Positions 23,961 through 35,554 of a stretch of 64,000 nucleotides of DNA are shown here, piece after piece. Source of the DNA: Entoloma clypeatum (Eukaryota; Basidiomycota; Agaricomycetes; Agaricales; Entolomataceae); assembly GCA_963565915.1 (NCBI GenBank), contig OY751495.1, positions 2,046,001-2,110,000 on the forward strand, read 5' to 3'. How positions within the stretch are numbered: position 1 is the stretch's first letter; every line of letters starts with the position of its first letter. Under the pieces are notes generated by a model. It was not told the DNA's origin. It was given only the letters and a program-made list of their open reading frames with translations, and ran no database searches. The position numbers were made by a program, and so were the translations under genes.

Positions 23961-26599
23961 GGCACGACGGTGGGTGCGGATACGCGGACGGGGATCGTTA
24001 TAAGAGAACAAACGGGCTCAGGCCGGACGACGTATGGCCGCTTACTTATTATCTGCCCACGTCCTGAGGGAATCTCGAGGTTCGACTGCCTGAGAATGGA
24101 TCTTCACCACGGGTGAAACTGATCTTAGAAATAATAAGTAACGTTCAGCGGGAATCCCTGCGAGGTACGTTCCGTGAGGCAACACTTCCGCTGTTAACCC
24201 CATTGAAAGTGACAGGCAAATTGATGGCAGCCGATCGGAGACTCTCGGCCCAGTGCCATGGTGTTAGACCGGGAGATAAGCAGGGTTTATACTTATCCAT
24301 TCGATCGAGGACTGCTTGAACATCTCCGGCGTAGATCAATACATACTGTACGTCGCCCGCCAATCATGAATCCTTCATCGGCATCTGTGTATATTTTCTT
24401 ATCTTGCTAAGCGCTGCCATTCATGTGGTATGCACTCCGTAACGATTCCGACCGTCGGCGGGTGGGGGTATCAATACAAAAATTACCGCACCGATGTTGC
24501 GGTGTAGGTATGGATGCAGCGTGCGAATGGTGATCGACTTCCATTCTGTGCTATATCAGAACATTATCTTGTCCTCGTTTTTGCTGGCATCGGCAGCCTT
24601 GGCCTGCAGAAGAACAAAAGGACAACATGTAAATGAGACCACTCAATGTAGTTTGTTCTACGTTCCTTGTCCTACCTAGGTACATGGATGTCATATCTCT
24701 GTGGCCGTTTCTTCCAACACGCCTGAGATTGACCCTGATTTCCGCTAATGCCGTTCCTGCAGGTGGCCGTCTCTCTCCTCCTCGTCTACTTAGGAACGGG
24801 GTATTTAGCAAGATACGCACTAATCGTGGAAAAAAGATAACTCAAGAGAGTACTGAGACCGGGAAGTGCAAGAAGCCTTGGTCGAAGTTCCTCGTCTAAT
24901 GGCATGTCAAAAGCTTTTTCAAAAGCCCAGTTATTCTTGACTCAGTAGTGAGGTCGCGCAGGATACATCACGAAGTTGTACATTTCTGGAAGAATCTTCA
25001 ACGGGGACATGCATACTGAACACTCAGCTCTGCTCAATACTTCCACCTTGTGCTGTGCGGTAACTGGCCCGCTTTGTTACCGCGAACGGACCTGATAACT
25101 GCAACAATCCACATTCTAGTGCCGCTGATGACTGGAAGGACATATGTAAGCGACGCCTCAAAATGAAATTAGGCCATTTTCATAGAAAGCGGAGGTCATG
25201 CAATGAATGGCTTTAGAAGAGGATTGACGCACCATATGGTCATTCTCAAGACAAGCACACATGCAACTCATGCACAATGTCGAGGCCCGAAGAGAACGTT
25301 ACATACATAGACCGCGTAAATGTCGATCACTCAATCGTTCCGCCTGCCGCACTTGGTCTAGCTTGGTGGGTGAATGTTCTCGATCATGATCAGGGGGGGG
25401 GGGGGTAACCAAGAAAAATTTGTGCCTGTAGGGTCACATATGCATGATGCACATCTTACTTATGGGTTGTAAGAAAACTGCGAAATCAACGTGCCTTTCT
25501 TATCTTACAGGTGTCAAGCGCGACAGTCGTCTGGCGCCGCACACTAAGCCGAATATCAACGATAAGCTGATATTCAAGGTATATGTGCGAAAGGTACTCA
25601 GCTACTTCCAGCAACAAGAAACGTTCATCCAGTAATGCTTTACTCAGAAAGGCACATAAGTAATGTTACCAGAGACACGAGGATGTCGCGGTCTCGCCGG
25701 CTGCCAGTGGGAATTCAAGAGGTTTGCCCGAAACACGGTAAAGTTGCGATCCCATAGCTGATTACGACGTGAAAAAGGGTGGCGTTACACGCATGATACC
25801 TGTGCCCAGATCGAGTGTATTTCTAGCGAGTGCTAATCACGTCGAAGTTGCGATCATCGAGGGAGGCTTGAAGGCAAAGGAAAACACGAGTCAACAGACC
25901 AACGCGCCACTATCGATGTCATCGCCTCCTTGTTCCTTCTCTTCTCACGTCGGTGTCAAATGTCACCATTACAACACATGTGTCCAGAGTAACCCTAGAA
26001 TCCCAAGGATAGGATTCCCCCAAGGATTTATCCTCGAAAAGGCACTTGGCGTAATCTCTGGGATACCCGTCGACAGACCTTCAGCTGGTGTTTTCTCTCT
26101 ACGACTCTTGTTAGGACGTGCTTCACACGGTCGCGCGGATTTTTCAACGAAAATTTCACCGTGACGGGTGGCCACTGGGCGCCGTGTTCATGGAACCTGG
26201 GACGGAGAGCGTGTCGTTATCTAGGAATAATCGGTTCCCGTTAGTTTCTTGTATCCGATCAGAATCCCAAGGGAATGGATTGATCACAGGTGCTCGCGCC
26301 AGAGAAGTGGAGGCATGCGTTACCCTCTGTGCCTAACTTCCACCGAGAGGCGACTCTCACAACTGTCAGATCTAAACGTGTGCGGCCTGCCGGTTAATTC
26401 GCGATCCATATCAGGGAACCTTGATGTCCTTTGTCGGATGCAGGACCCATCGTCACTTCCGTCCCCCCCATGACTGATACCAAGGACCCGAAACCCTTGT
26501 TTTGGAATTTCTTTTAAACTCGCGCCTTCCCGGTCCTGTATCCCTGGACCCGTTACTCACTTTGCCCCGCCATTTTTCTCTTGTTGGCCAACGGGTGCC
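23961..26599. other. intergenic, no gene recognised
   Basis: 2.6 kb between divergently transcribed cell-surface genes (KRE6-like on minus, glycosyltransferase on plus). Open frames are short and unconvincing. A 13-base G run lies at 25393-25405. No inverted-repeat element, tRNA or tandem array was seen. It presumably contains both promoters. Confidence 0.45.
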
Positions 26600-29500
26600 A
26601 TGGACTACGATTCCTATGACGCCGTCCTCCACTGGATCTTTCGTTCGGTGAGCTCACTCGACCGAACCTTGGTCACCTCTCCCCTTCTAACTCCCTTTCG
26701 TCTTCGTAGACGCAAGGAGACGCTTGGTTCAAACCTTCCGAGGAAAACATCTCAGCAGGTGTATGCCTCCGAGTCGAGCCCGGCCAATTTCGTGTCTTTC
26801 CCTACGAAAACCCGTATCTGGCTCCCTTCGAAGCCGCTGTGCGCTCCTTGAATCCCCTGGTTGCCGTCAAAGTCCGCAGCGCTGCAGTCCACTCAGCGTT
26901 GGCCACAGTGTAAGCTTGCAGTCTGTTGGACATTCATTGAACGATGCTAATTTCCACAGTCCGGAGGATGCACGGGCCATTTACATCGACCATGACACAC
27001 GTATTCAAATCTTGGATACTGTGAGCCACCTGCCAAAGGCCGACAAGGAACAATGCGGAGCTTTTCTAGTACGTGTTCTCGTCACTGTTGCGTTCATCGT
27101 TCCTTACCCCAACCTATATTTAGCGTGATGAGCGGGTGTTGATCGTCTGGTCGGACGACCTCGATCACATTGTTCCCCTCTGTGCTGAATTCGAAGAGAA
27201 GCTGATGAAACTGGTTTGGCGCTCTCGTCATGCGATCACCTCATCCGGAATGTCCACTCCAACCTCGGCGGCTCCTTCAACGACCGCGTCAAATGTCAAC
27301 CTTAACGAGAAGAGCCCACATCTTCCGGCCATTGTGTCCAATACTGTCCCTCCAGGCGCGTTGAAGGAAGCACTCGAACCCAAAGAAGAGAGCGACAACA
27401 AAGGGAGATGGAGCTGGAGGTTATCTAAGAAACCCAAGGAAAAGGCTCCTACCGATCTGGAAAAGGGACGAACATTGCGACCTATCCGGTTGTTTGCTCC
27501 GGTATATGGAGGTCTCGGACTTGGCTTGTCAATATGTGAGTAACATGGTCAGTCTGCTGGGAGCAACACCTCATTTCATGCACAAAAAGTTTTCATCGGG
27601 AGCGGTCTTGCTGTTGCCCTCGAGGAGTGGCGTCTTGATCATGATTATGCACGCTTCGCACTTCTATCCGCAACCCCCTTCCTTCTCTGCATCTCTTTGG
27701 TGAGTATTCTCACCTGCTTGTTGTGGCGGGTCTCACTCGTGTTCTTTAGTTCTTCGCCCTCCAAATTATCACGAATATATCTTATGTGTGCGTTATGGCT
27801 TGTTCAGCAGGATCTTTGCTTACGATTCACTTTAGGATTGGCCCTGTCGCGCAGTATCACGAAAATTCTCGATACTACTCCGCGATCAAACCCCGAGCGA
27901 ACCCAGAAGTGGATTCTCGACTGCCGCACGTGACGATCGAAATGCCAGTATATAAGGAAAGCCTCGAGGAAACTATGTGAGTTTAGTCTATTTTCCTACT
28001 CGGTGCCGTTTTTCCCCGGTCTTCCTCTGGATCACTCCTCGGTCTTGTGGCATGTGACCCCGCTTGATCGAGTATTTCGATTACCCGTTTTGTGTTCCTT
28101 GTTCCGATTACTCAACACAACTTATAGCTCCCCCTCGGTGTTCTCCCTCAAGAAGGCCATGCAGACGTATGCCCGTCAAGGAGGCACATCCGCCATCTTC
28201 GTACACGATGATGGTCTGCAGCTTATCAGCGACGAAGAGCGAGAGAAAAGGATTTCCTTTTACGCGGACCATAACATCGGTTGGGTAGCTCGTCCTGGGC
28301 ATTCAAAGGAACCTGATGGTTACAAGCGTGCTGGTCGATTCAAGAAGGCGTCTAACATGAACTACGGCCTTCAGGTGTGTCTCTCCCTTGATCTCTGGAC
28401 ACTAGATTTCCGACTGCATCTGCGGCAGATTTCCTTGCGGATGGAGAAACACATACTCGCTTTGGAAGCATCAGGCGACGTTCTTGATAGCGACTCCTTG
28501 GAAGAGAATGCCTTGGAATTGGCTGTTGAGGAGGTGTACCAAGAAAACGGACAGAAATGGAAACCATGGGCTCGCGGCGCTAGGTCCATCCGTATGGGTG
28601 AGGTGGTTCTGATTGTTGATTCGGATACAGTCGTTCCTGAGGTACATCCGTTAACCTTTCTTTCCCCTTTCACCACGGTTTAACTCTGTATTCAGGACTG
28701 CTTGAGAGATGCTGCCCGCGAGCTGGCCGAAAGCCCTGAAGTAGCAATTATTCAGCATGACTCAGGTAAGGTGAACCTTTGCCGTTTTGGTAGTCGTGGT
28801 CCTCACTGGCCGGCTTTCAGACGTCTTGCAAGTTGCACATCATTATTTCGAAAACGGCATCACACACTTTACCAGGCGCATCAACAAGTGTATCTCTATG
28901 GGTTGTGCCAATGGCGAAGTAGCTCCTTTCGTAGGGCATAACGCATTCCTCAGATGGTCGGCTATCCAAGACGCAGCATTTGTCGATCCTGATGATGGTG
29001 TGACCAAGATCTGGTCAGAGTCCAACGTGTCTGAGGACTTCGATATGGCTCTGCGTCTTCAAGTACGTTGCTCGACTTTGTGTCGTTCCCGTATCTCACT
29101 ACTTGTTTAGCTGAAGGGATATAGTATCCGATGGGCTACATATTCTGAGGGAGGCTTCAAGGAAGGTGTTTCCCTCACGGTCGATGATGAACTTAACAGA
29201 TGGCAGAAGTATGCTTATGGTAAGCACATTTCACTACGTCGCTACCCGGTGTCCCTTGCTCAACAAAGTATAGGTTGCAACGAGCTCATTTTCAACCCTC
29301 TCGTCTCCTGGTGGCGCTTGGGACCCATCAACAAACAACTTCGCCTTTTCCTCTGGTCTGCCGCCCCCGTTCACTACAAGGTCACGATGATGTCCTACAT
29401 GTTCTCATACTATGGCATTGCTGCCTCTGCCGCTCTATCCCTTGTGAACTACCTTTTCCTTGGATGGGCCCTCAACGTCGACGGATATTATCTCCACAGT

Positions 29501-30213
29501 TTTGAAATCTGGTTGGCCTGCACTGTCGTCTTTCCCGGCGCTGGGAATATCGGCTATACACTTCTCGAGTACCGCTTAGGCCACAGAGACATCTTCTCTT
29601 CTCTTTTCGAGAACGTTATGTGGATTCCCTTCTTGTAAGCTGTCCTCGCTATTATTCATCAGTCTTCTGATCAGCTAATGATACCTCTCCTCAGCCATTT
29701 CTTCTTCGGTGGTCTAAGTATTCATCTTTCCACCGCTCTCTTGGCCCACCTGTTCTCGTACGATATCCAATGGGGTGCCACGAAGAAGGTTTGTACCTTT
29801 GCACGCTGCTCCCCGTCGTTCTTGCGTTTATATTTTTCAATAAAACCCCATAGGAAGTCGAGCGTTCCAATTTCTGGATTGAAGTGCCTCGCATCTTCAA
29901 ACGGTTCTGGCTAGCATTTTTGCTATCCGGACTCGCCATCGTTGCCATGGTCATCTTATCAACATCTCTGATTCCTCTCGGATGGGAGATACCGGGTAGC
30001 TCGTGGGCCATCATCCTTCCTTTGGCGTGAGTGACGTTGCTGTCAATGCCGTATCCATCATCTGACATGTTTCGTCTACCTCAGCATTGTTGCGAGCGGT
30101 CACATACTCTTCCCTGTATGTCTTTCTGCTTATTAAGGAGCCATCATGACCTTGACGTCACCCTCTTTTTACAGATTGTTCTCAACCCCTGGTTGATGAT
30201 CTTCTCCTACTAA
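26600..30213 (+). CDS. multi-pass glycosyltransferase family 2 (chitin/cellulose-synthase-like)
   Basis: Large processive-type membrane glycosyltransferase with a dozen or more exons. The start MDYDSYDAVLHWIFRS is followed after the first intron by TQGDAWFKPSEENIS. After a cytosolic region (WSDDLDHIVPLC, Ser/Thr-rich linker) come membrane segments (APVYGGLGLGLS, ALLSATPFLLCISL). The GT2 catalytic domain reads HVTIEMPVYKESLEETM, AIFVHDDGLQLI, SNMNYGLQ, VLIVDSDTVVPEDCLRDA (metal-binding DxD-like), CANGEVAPFVGHNAFLRW and SEDFDMALRLQLKGY (acidic catalytic ED). C-terminal membrane segments follow (MFSYYGIAASAALSLVNYLFL, VVFPGAGNIGYTL), and it ends NPWLMIFSY. No QRRRW is visible, so it is not a classical chitin synthase. 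Product polysaccharide unknown; a wall or surface role is inferred from family and neighbour. Confidence 0.8.
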
Positions 30214-30800
30214 GCCGTTTACCGTCAACGTTTCTTCGGGGGAGTTTTACCGCTAGAATATTTCCCATGTCACCATCTGAAACCTACACTCGTTTGGACT
30301 CTCACATCTTCTAACTGCTTTCTCGTGTGCATCTTTTTCTGGACATTTCTTACCAACTCCTTGCGCTATTACTGTAAACGGACCTCACATCAGTTGCAAC
30401 TTGTGGCATGCTACATAATTATAGACGACTTTGTATGTATACATAAAAACCTTCACCGCCAGACCGTATGTCTTAATCCTGACCTTTTTTGTCAAATACA
30501 CCGTGACTTTGACTCTTTGTTTTGACCCGGCCCTTAACTTCAGCTTCAGGTTTGACTGTGTGCCAGCTTTGCGATGGGATGATATATATATATCACCAAA
30601 GACAGAAAAGATTTTCGAGAATGGGGGACATCTGACGGGAGCGTGCCAAAGGTAGGGTTTGATCGAGATGAAGGGTGGTTACTACACTGTGCAGCGGTGG
30701 ACAGAAGAGAGACGTTGCCAGGCCGTCAACTCATATGTTTTATATGTTTTATGCAAATGAGGTTGGCACTGAGGCTACAACTTGTGGGAAGAATAGGGCT
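30214..30800. other. 3' flank and left border of accessory region
   Basis: No gene seen. A short self-complementary GATATATATATATC lies near 30580. Base composition rises in GC from about 30.8 kb, where the recombinase element appears to begin. The exact boundary is not identifiable. Confidence 0.4.
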
Positions 30801-30810
30801 TTTCTGTCGT

Positions 30811-30874
30811 GGGACACGCTGCTCTGGCGGGGCGCCGGGCGATGCCGCTTATGTGAGCGTGTCCCCGGGACACG
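30811..30874. repeat. left cluster of GGGACACG sites
   Basis: Three copies in order +,-,+. The last two form the 17-base near-palindrome CGTGTCCCCGGGACACG. The first copy is preceded by TTTTCTGTCGT, similar to TTTTGTCT before the outermost right-hand copy. Possible recombinase binding or core sites. Confidence 0.55.
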
Positions 30875-31201
30875 GTGGCGGTGGTCGCCTGCCGAGACGA
30901 GACCCCACGAGCCCTTACCTCGTCGTCTGCCAACGACGCCCGTTCCCTTGCCCTGGTGCGATCGGCTGGCGCTCGGCGCCGTCTGGGACGTCGACGACAC
31001 CCGCCCTGACGCTCAGGGTCCCGCCTTTCTCTCGCGGGATCGTCGCGGGCCGAAAAACGCGACCAGGTCTTGAGCTCGAGAGCGCCGCCCCCCAGCCCCG
31101 ATGCCCCTTGAATGACGGCCCTCTCTCCCTTCCCTGCCCCCGAATGCCATCGACCCTTGCGTCATCGGTCCGATCCTTCTCTTGTGCCACGTCAGCCCTG
31201 A

Positions 31202-31585
31202 ATGACGGTGTCAAAACCGACTGATGAAAGTGCTGGCATGCCCCCGAACCCCCCGTCTGACCTCACAGTCGTGTCCCTGACGAACGCCAACGCCAAGCAG
31301 CTCAAGTTCTGGATCGATGGGGTGAACCGAGCGGCTGGTGGGAAGAAAAAGGTGCTGACGAAACAGGGCAAGGTGCAGCAGCTCCGCGAGAGGCTCGCGA
31401 CCCACTATCAGCTCGACCTCTCGAAGCTGCCCGTGAAACCCATGCCAGCTGGGCCCTCTCCCGTCGACATCGAGATCCAAAAGGCGCAGTGGGACGACCT
31501 CCTGAAGCTCGGAGAGGAGTGGACCAAGGCCGGCGACTCCTTCCGGCTCTGCGAGGTGCACAACGATGGTGAGTGCCTCCCACCT

Positions 31586-31623
<38 letters not shown>

Positions 31624-32634
31624 GGTGTCCTGACCTCTCCCATGCACAGGCTCGCCTCTGTATCCGCTGCTCCAAGAGACGGTGGCAACGGCACTCACGT
31701 CTTCCGCCTCCTCCTCACTGCTCAATCCTCGCCGGCCACTCAGCGTGCCATCGGAGAACCCGCCGCCAGAGACAGTGCAGGCATGGGTGCAGGCTGTGCA
31801 GGAAGGGAGTGACGATGCCCTCGCGGCTCTCGCCCGACTGCAGCTGTTCATCAGCTCAAAGGTGATGTTTCCCCGTTGTCTCCATCGTGCGACCGACAGT
31901 CGCTGACCTCCGTAACGCAGCTCTCCACCATCCAGCTCCCGCCAGTGCCTCCCACAGGCCCCATCCCTCTGCCTGCAGCTATGACATTGCCATTTTCGTT
32001 GGCGTGGCCATCGCCACCATCGCTTCCGTTTGCTGCTCCTGCAGTGGCCTCCATCGCCCCCATGTCGTCCGTCGTCCCCGTCGGGCCCTTCCCTCCACCT
32101 TTGGGAAGGGCCACAGCTCGACCTCCACCTGCAGTGGACCCGTCTCATGATGCTGCCATCCTCGCATGCGGCGAGCTGGACATCCAGGCTCTCGAGCGTG
32201 CCACTGACCTCAGGCAGGTGATCCAGCAGTTTGAGGACGGTGATGTGCGGCGAATACGCGAGAAGTACGGTGGCCGCGGCCATCCGATGTGGCCACGAAT
32301 CAAGGGGACCATCAACCGGCGCGAGAGGGTGTTTGCGCAGCTGACAGGCGAATTCGCCAGCGACAAGCAGCGGTTCCTCAACTTCTTCGCCACTGCGCGC
32401 ATCGCGCCTTCTCGGAGCCACAAGTGCCGAGCTGCTGACAATGACAACATGGTCTCCTTCCGGCTTGTTTCGGAAGCCATCCCCCACTGCAAGAAGGACA
32501 TCGAGGACGAGAAGATGAAGGCTGCCTACCGAGACGAGGCTGGCGGGTTTTCGGAGCAGCACTGGGTTGAAACATGGGGTAGGGCCAACAGCTGGGAGGT
32601 CTGGAGAGAGCTCGGAAAAGAGCATTATCGTTGA
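31202..32634 (+). CDS. unknown protein paired with the tyrosine recombinase
   Basis: Three exons, 31202-31568, 31650-31861 and 31921-32634, give 430 residues in one frame. The N-terminal part (NAKQLKFWIDGVNRAAGGKK, then KVQQLRERLATHYQLDL) resembles a SAP-type DNA-binding helix pair, a weak match made by eye. The middle is proline-rich and low complexity. The C-terminal 180 residues are well ordered and basic (ALERATDLRQVIQQFED, VRRIREKYGGRGHPMWPRI, INRRERVFAQLTGEFA, SFRLVSEAIPHCKKDIED, AAYRDEAGGFSEQHW) but I do not recognise the family. The gene ends 63 bases from the recombinase stop, tail to tail. A role as DNA-binding accessory of transposition is a guess from context. Its first intron carries a CT microsatellite. 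Confidence 0.65.
31589..31621 (+). repeat. (CT)n microsatellite in intron
   Basis: About 16 CT dinucleotides in the first intron of the paired gene, forming an extended polypyrimidine stretch upstream of the 3' splice site at 31649. Confidence 0.85.
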
Positions 32635-32697
32635 CTTTTATTGTAGTTACAGGGTCTCGACTAAATACTATGAAGTTGGTTAAGTTGGTTACAAGAT

Positions 32698-34357
32698 TCA
32701 GTAGTATCTGTTACACTGCCTTTTCGGCACATTACGGTCATAGTCTGTCATGTACTCATGGTTGTCGTTCGGTGAGTAAAAGTAACGGAACATGGTGATA
32801 GCCTCGACTTGGGACCAACCACCCCATGCTGCCACCATGTCGACTGACCAACCTTTTTCTTTGATCCGATACTGGCACCCTCCGCGGCGGAAGGAATGGG
32901 TGCCATAGAGATTCCAGGCCTTGTAGTTGAGCTGCTGCAAATCTGCAGTGAGCGCGCGGCTCAAGGTGCTGCTCGTCTGCAGAAAGAAAGGACTTCAGGT
33001 TTTCCGAAGCATTGGCAGAAGGTAACACACCATGGGTGTACTCTGCATGATGGCTCCATTTTTGTTGATCTTGAGAAAGAGTGGGCCAGAGAGCGCGACA
33101 TGGTCACGGTAGAGAGAGGCGAGCTGGATGAGAGCACGCATGGGGCAGAGCTTCGGGTCACCATCATTGGCATAGAGGGTCCAAACATGGGCAATGCCTG
33201 TCTGGGCCGATTTTCGTGTCTTCAGACGAACATGAAATCATTCCCCTGCATGCTCATTTCAGTCTTGAAAAACATGATCTGAACTACAAAATGACTCACG
33301 TTCTCCTGGGATCCTGTCGATGCTCTCGAAGTCCAGCCCCACGACCTCTTCAATTCGGAGAAGAAGAAGCCAGGCAAAGACATATGCTGTCTGAGAAAAA
33401 GAAAGCACAGAGTAAGTCAATAGTATACAACCCTGCCATAACAACAGACCAGGATTGAAAAAGCAGCCACGCACATATCACACAATGCCTTGCCGATTTT
33501 CCTCCATGGTCGCATTCTTCTTGAAGCACTGATCGTGCAGGCGTCGCATGTCATCGGAGGAGAGAGCACGTGCAGAGCTAGAGATCTCGCCAGCCTTGGC
33601 TTTGGATTTTTCAAGACCCATCATAAAGTCAGCCACCTGTCGTGATCTTGTAGGTAAGCCATAGCTGGACAGGAGGAACATTAGTATGGTTGGATAGAGA
33701 GGTCCGTGGAGCAAGAGAATTGTCTCCACCCAATGTCAGCCTCAGGGTCATAACGCCATTCTGCGACACTCTCATGTGGCCGGACTGTGTGATACCAGAA
33801 AGTGAGAGCAGCACGTGTCGAAATTGCCGTCGAATACTGCAATGCATAGTGGTTAGATTCCAAGGCTTTGGGACATTGAGAGAAAGACAGCTACCTTTCG
33901 GCCTTCATATCCCTTTTCCTTTGGCCCACACTTCTTTGTGATAAACTCACAAATATGTCTTGGTGTGTCCCTGGTGACTAATTTCGGCTGCCACTTGGGG
34001 TTTTGACGGAGGTGGTAGGCAATATATGCCCTAGTTATCCTGAGTGGCATGGGATGGGCATGTCTGTCAAGAGCAAGAGATGAGAGGCCCACCGAATGTG
34101 TCCGCCGCGCGTGCCATCTGTAATGCTCGCACGTGTGATTTCCGCAGCATCGCGCGCAGCCGAATCAGAGGCTTCCTCTTCTGGAAAGTCATCGAGGGAT
34201 TCATGAATCAAGGTGTCGATGTGATCTACAAGAGAATCTTCCTCCTCGAGGTAGATTTTTTGAGCCTCTTCGGCAATCTGCGGGGCCGGGGGTTGTTTTC
34301 ACAGCAACATGAGATGGTAAAGAAGCCCACCTCGTCATCCAAGGTGGCAGGAACCAT
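32698..34357 (-). CDS. tyrosine recombinase (Crypton/phage-integrase type), one in-frame stop
   Basis: Eight exons chain in phase: 34357-34331, 34277-34093, 34039-33895, 33836-33730, 33664-33484, 33390-33300, 33245-33031 and 32976-32698, about 408 residues. The N-terminal half looks like a core-binding domain (AYIAYHLRQNPKWQPKLVT, ALTFWYHTVRPHESV). All catalytic residues of the tyrosine recombinase family are visible: Arg227 in LLLLRIEEVVGLDFESI, Lys254/257 in FHVRLKTRKSAQTG, His344 and Arg347 in GTHSFRRGG, Trp371 in AWGGWS, and Tyr382 or 384 in MFRYFY. In this model codon 248 is TGA (33238-33240), just before the lysine hairpin. It could be a recent CGA to TGA change, or the intron here may be mis-modelled. 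Family role: excision and insertion of the element through a covalent 3'-phosphotyrosine. Confidence 0.75.
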
Positions 34358-34393
34358 GGCTGCTTTTGAATGTGTGAGGTGGGAGACAACAAA

Positions 34394-34984
34394 AGACAGA
34401 GCTTGAAATAATTTCACGAAAAGTGAAACATATTTGCCGATCAATATTCACAGCCCATATGTATATCACGCCCACGAAGACAGAAGGAAGGGAGAGGGAG
34501 GAGATATAGGATTTTTACATTGACTAATACAGGGTCTCAAATGAGATATTCGCCGTGATGTGTATGTCCGTCGTTGAGCCCGAAATATGTTCACAACACA
34601 CATGGACCCCCGAAGCTGAGATGTGAAAGGGCAAAGGAGGATGACTACTGCAAAGCACGGTGAGAGAGAGAGGTAGTGGTTGGTGAACCTCACCAACAGC
34701 AATGGGCGGTATTCCTCGAATGAGCTGTCGCGAGGATGACAGCGAGGCTGACCAAGAAAACAACCCCACACGGCAATGGAGCTGCTCAGCAAGATAGGCT
34801 TCTTGAGGAGGGCAGTTTGGCGGGTGAGCAGCAGCGACCAGGCAGAAAGGGCTGAGGGCAGAACAACAGAAGATGGTGGTAAGGAACAGGAACACACGCA
34901 CTTGCTGCCGAAAACCCGTGAACGATAGGGGCCTGCCATAGATGGAAAGGTGTCCCAAAACTGCTAACACGACTTATTTTTCTT
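34394..34984. other. 5' flank of recombinase gene
   Basis: Contains open minus-strand frames (e.g. 34466-34939) with cysteine/serine-rich translations that match nothing I recognise; treated as untranslated or promoter sequence. The 14-mer CTAATACAGGGTCT near 34528 recurs near 36588. Confidence 0.35.
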
Positions 34985-35065
34985 GGGACACGATTCAGGT
35001 TGTGCCACCACCGAGAGAGAGCGTGTCCCATGTCAAACTAAGCTGCTGATTTTGTCTGGGACACG
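34985..35065. repeat. right cluster of GGGACACG sites
   Basis: Three copies in order +,-,+ at 34985, 35022 and 35058, with 29- and 28-base gaps. Same order and sense as the left cluster. Two copies are preceded by a T-run plus TTG or TCT as at the left end. Confidence 0.55.
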
Positions 35066-35554
35066 GCGGGCTGTACCTTGTGAAAATTTCGCTTTGCAGG
35101 GTTTGTTGACAGGTTCTTGGCGAGGACGGATTCGGATTCGATGTGATGCGATGTGGCAGCGGAAAGGGAGGATCCCTGACGTGATTGCGTGAACCCTGAG
35201 GCCTGAACCATGGGAGAACAGCCTTCAAGACTTGACTCGCGCAGTCTCGGAGTTTCCAGATGGTGGGGCAGACAAGAGATCCATAAATTTCGTGGCTCGA
35301 AAGGACAAGAAACGGCCGGGGGGGAGGGGGAAAAGAGCCAGGTCTGCAGTGGTCGCGACGTGGCATGGGAAGCGGCCAGGGTCCTGCAGCCCACGTGCAA
35401 CCCCTCGGCATGTCACGATCTGGCCAAGATTGTGTCCCGTCACGTTCTAAAGGTTGCTTTTCGCACCGCCCATTACTACTTGTCAGGGCTCAACTTTTTT
35501 AGCAGTTGCGCAGATTATCGCCAAGGGGGCGGGAAAGGTTTTTATTCTCCGCTA

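Larger units (their letters stand above)
30811..35065. mobile_element. candidate two-gene tyrosine-recombinase (Crypton-like) element
   Basis: Limits given are the outermost GGGACACG motifs; the true ends may lie a few hundred bases further out. Contents: a plus-strand gene of unknown function (31202-32634) and a convergent minus-strand tyrosine recombinase (32698-34357) with 63 bases between their stops. Motif copies at the left end: 30811-30818 (+), 30858-30865 (-), 30867-30874 (+). At the right end: 34985-34992 (+), 35022-35029 (-), 35058-35065 (+). Fungal Cryptons are DNA elements moved by a tyrosine recombinase and lack long terminal inverted repeats, which fits. The partner gene and the end clusters are not something I know as a described Crypton feature. 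Confidence 0.55.

Noticed and set aside
30575..30600. AT palindrome GATATATATATATC as a recombination site of the two-gene element
   Set aside because: No counterpart at the right side; simple AT repeat.
34466..34970. Minus-strand Cys/Ser-rich frames upstream of the recombinase
   Set aside because: No domain, no splice link to the recombinase start, and overlapping alternative frames; treated as 5' flank.
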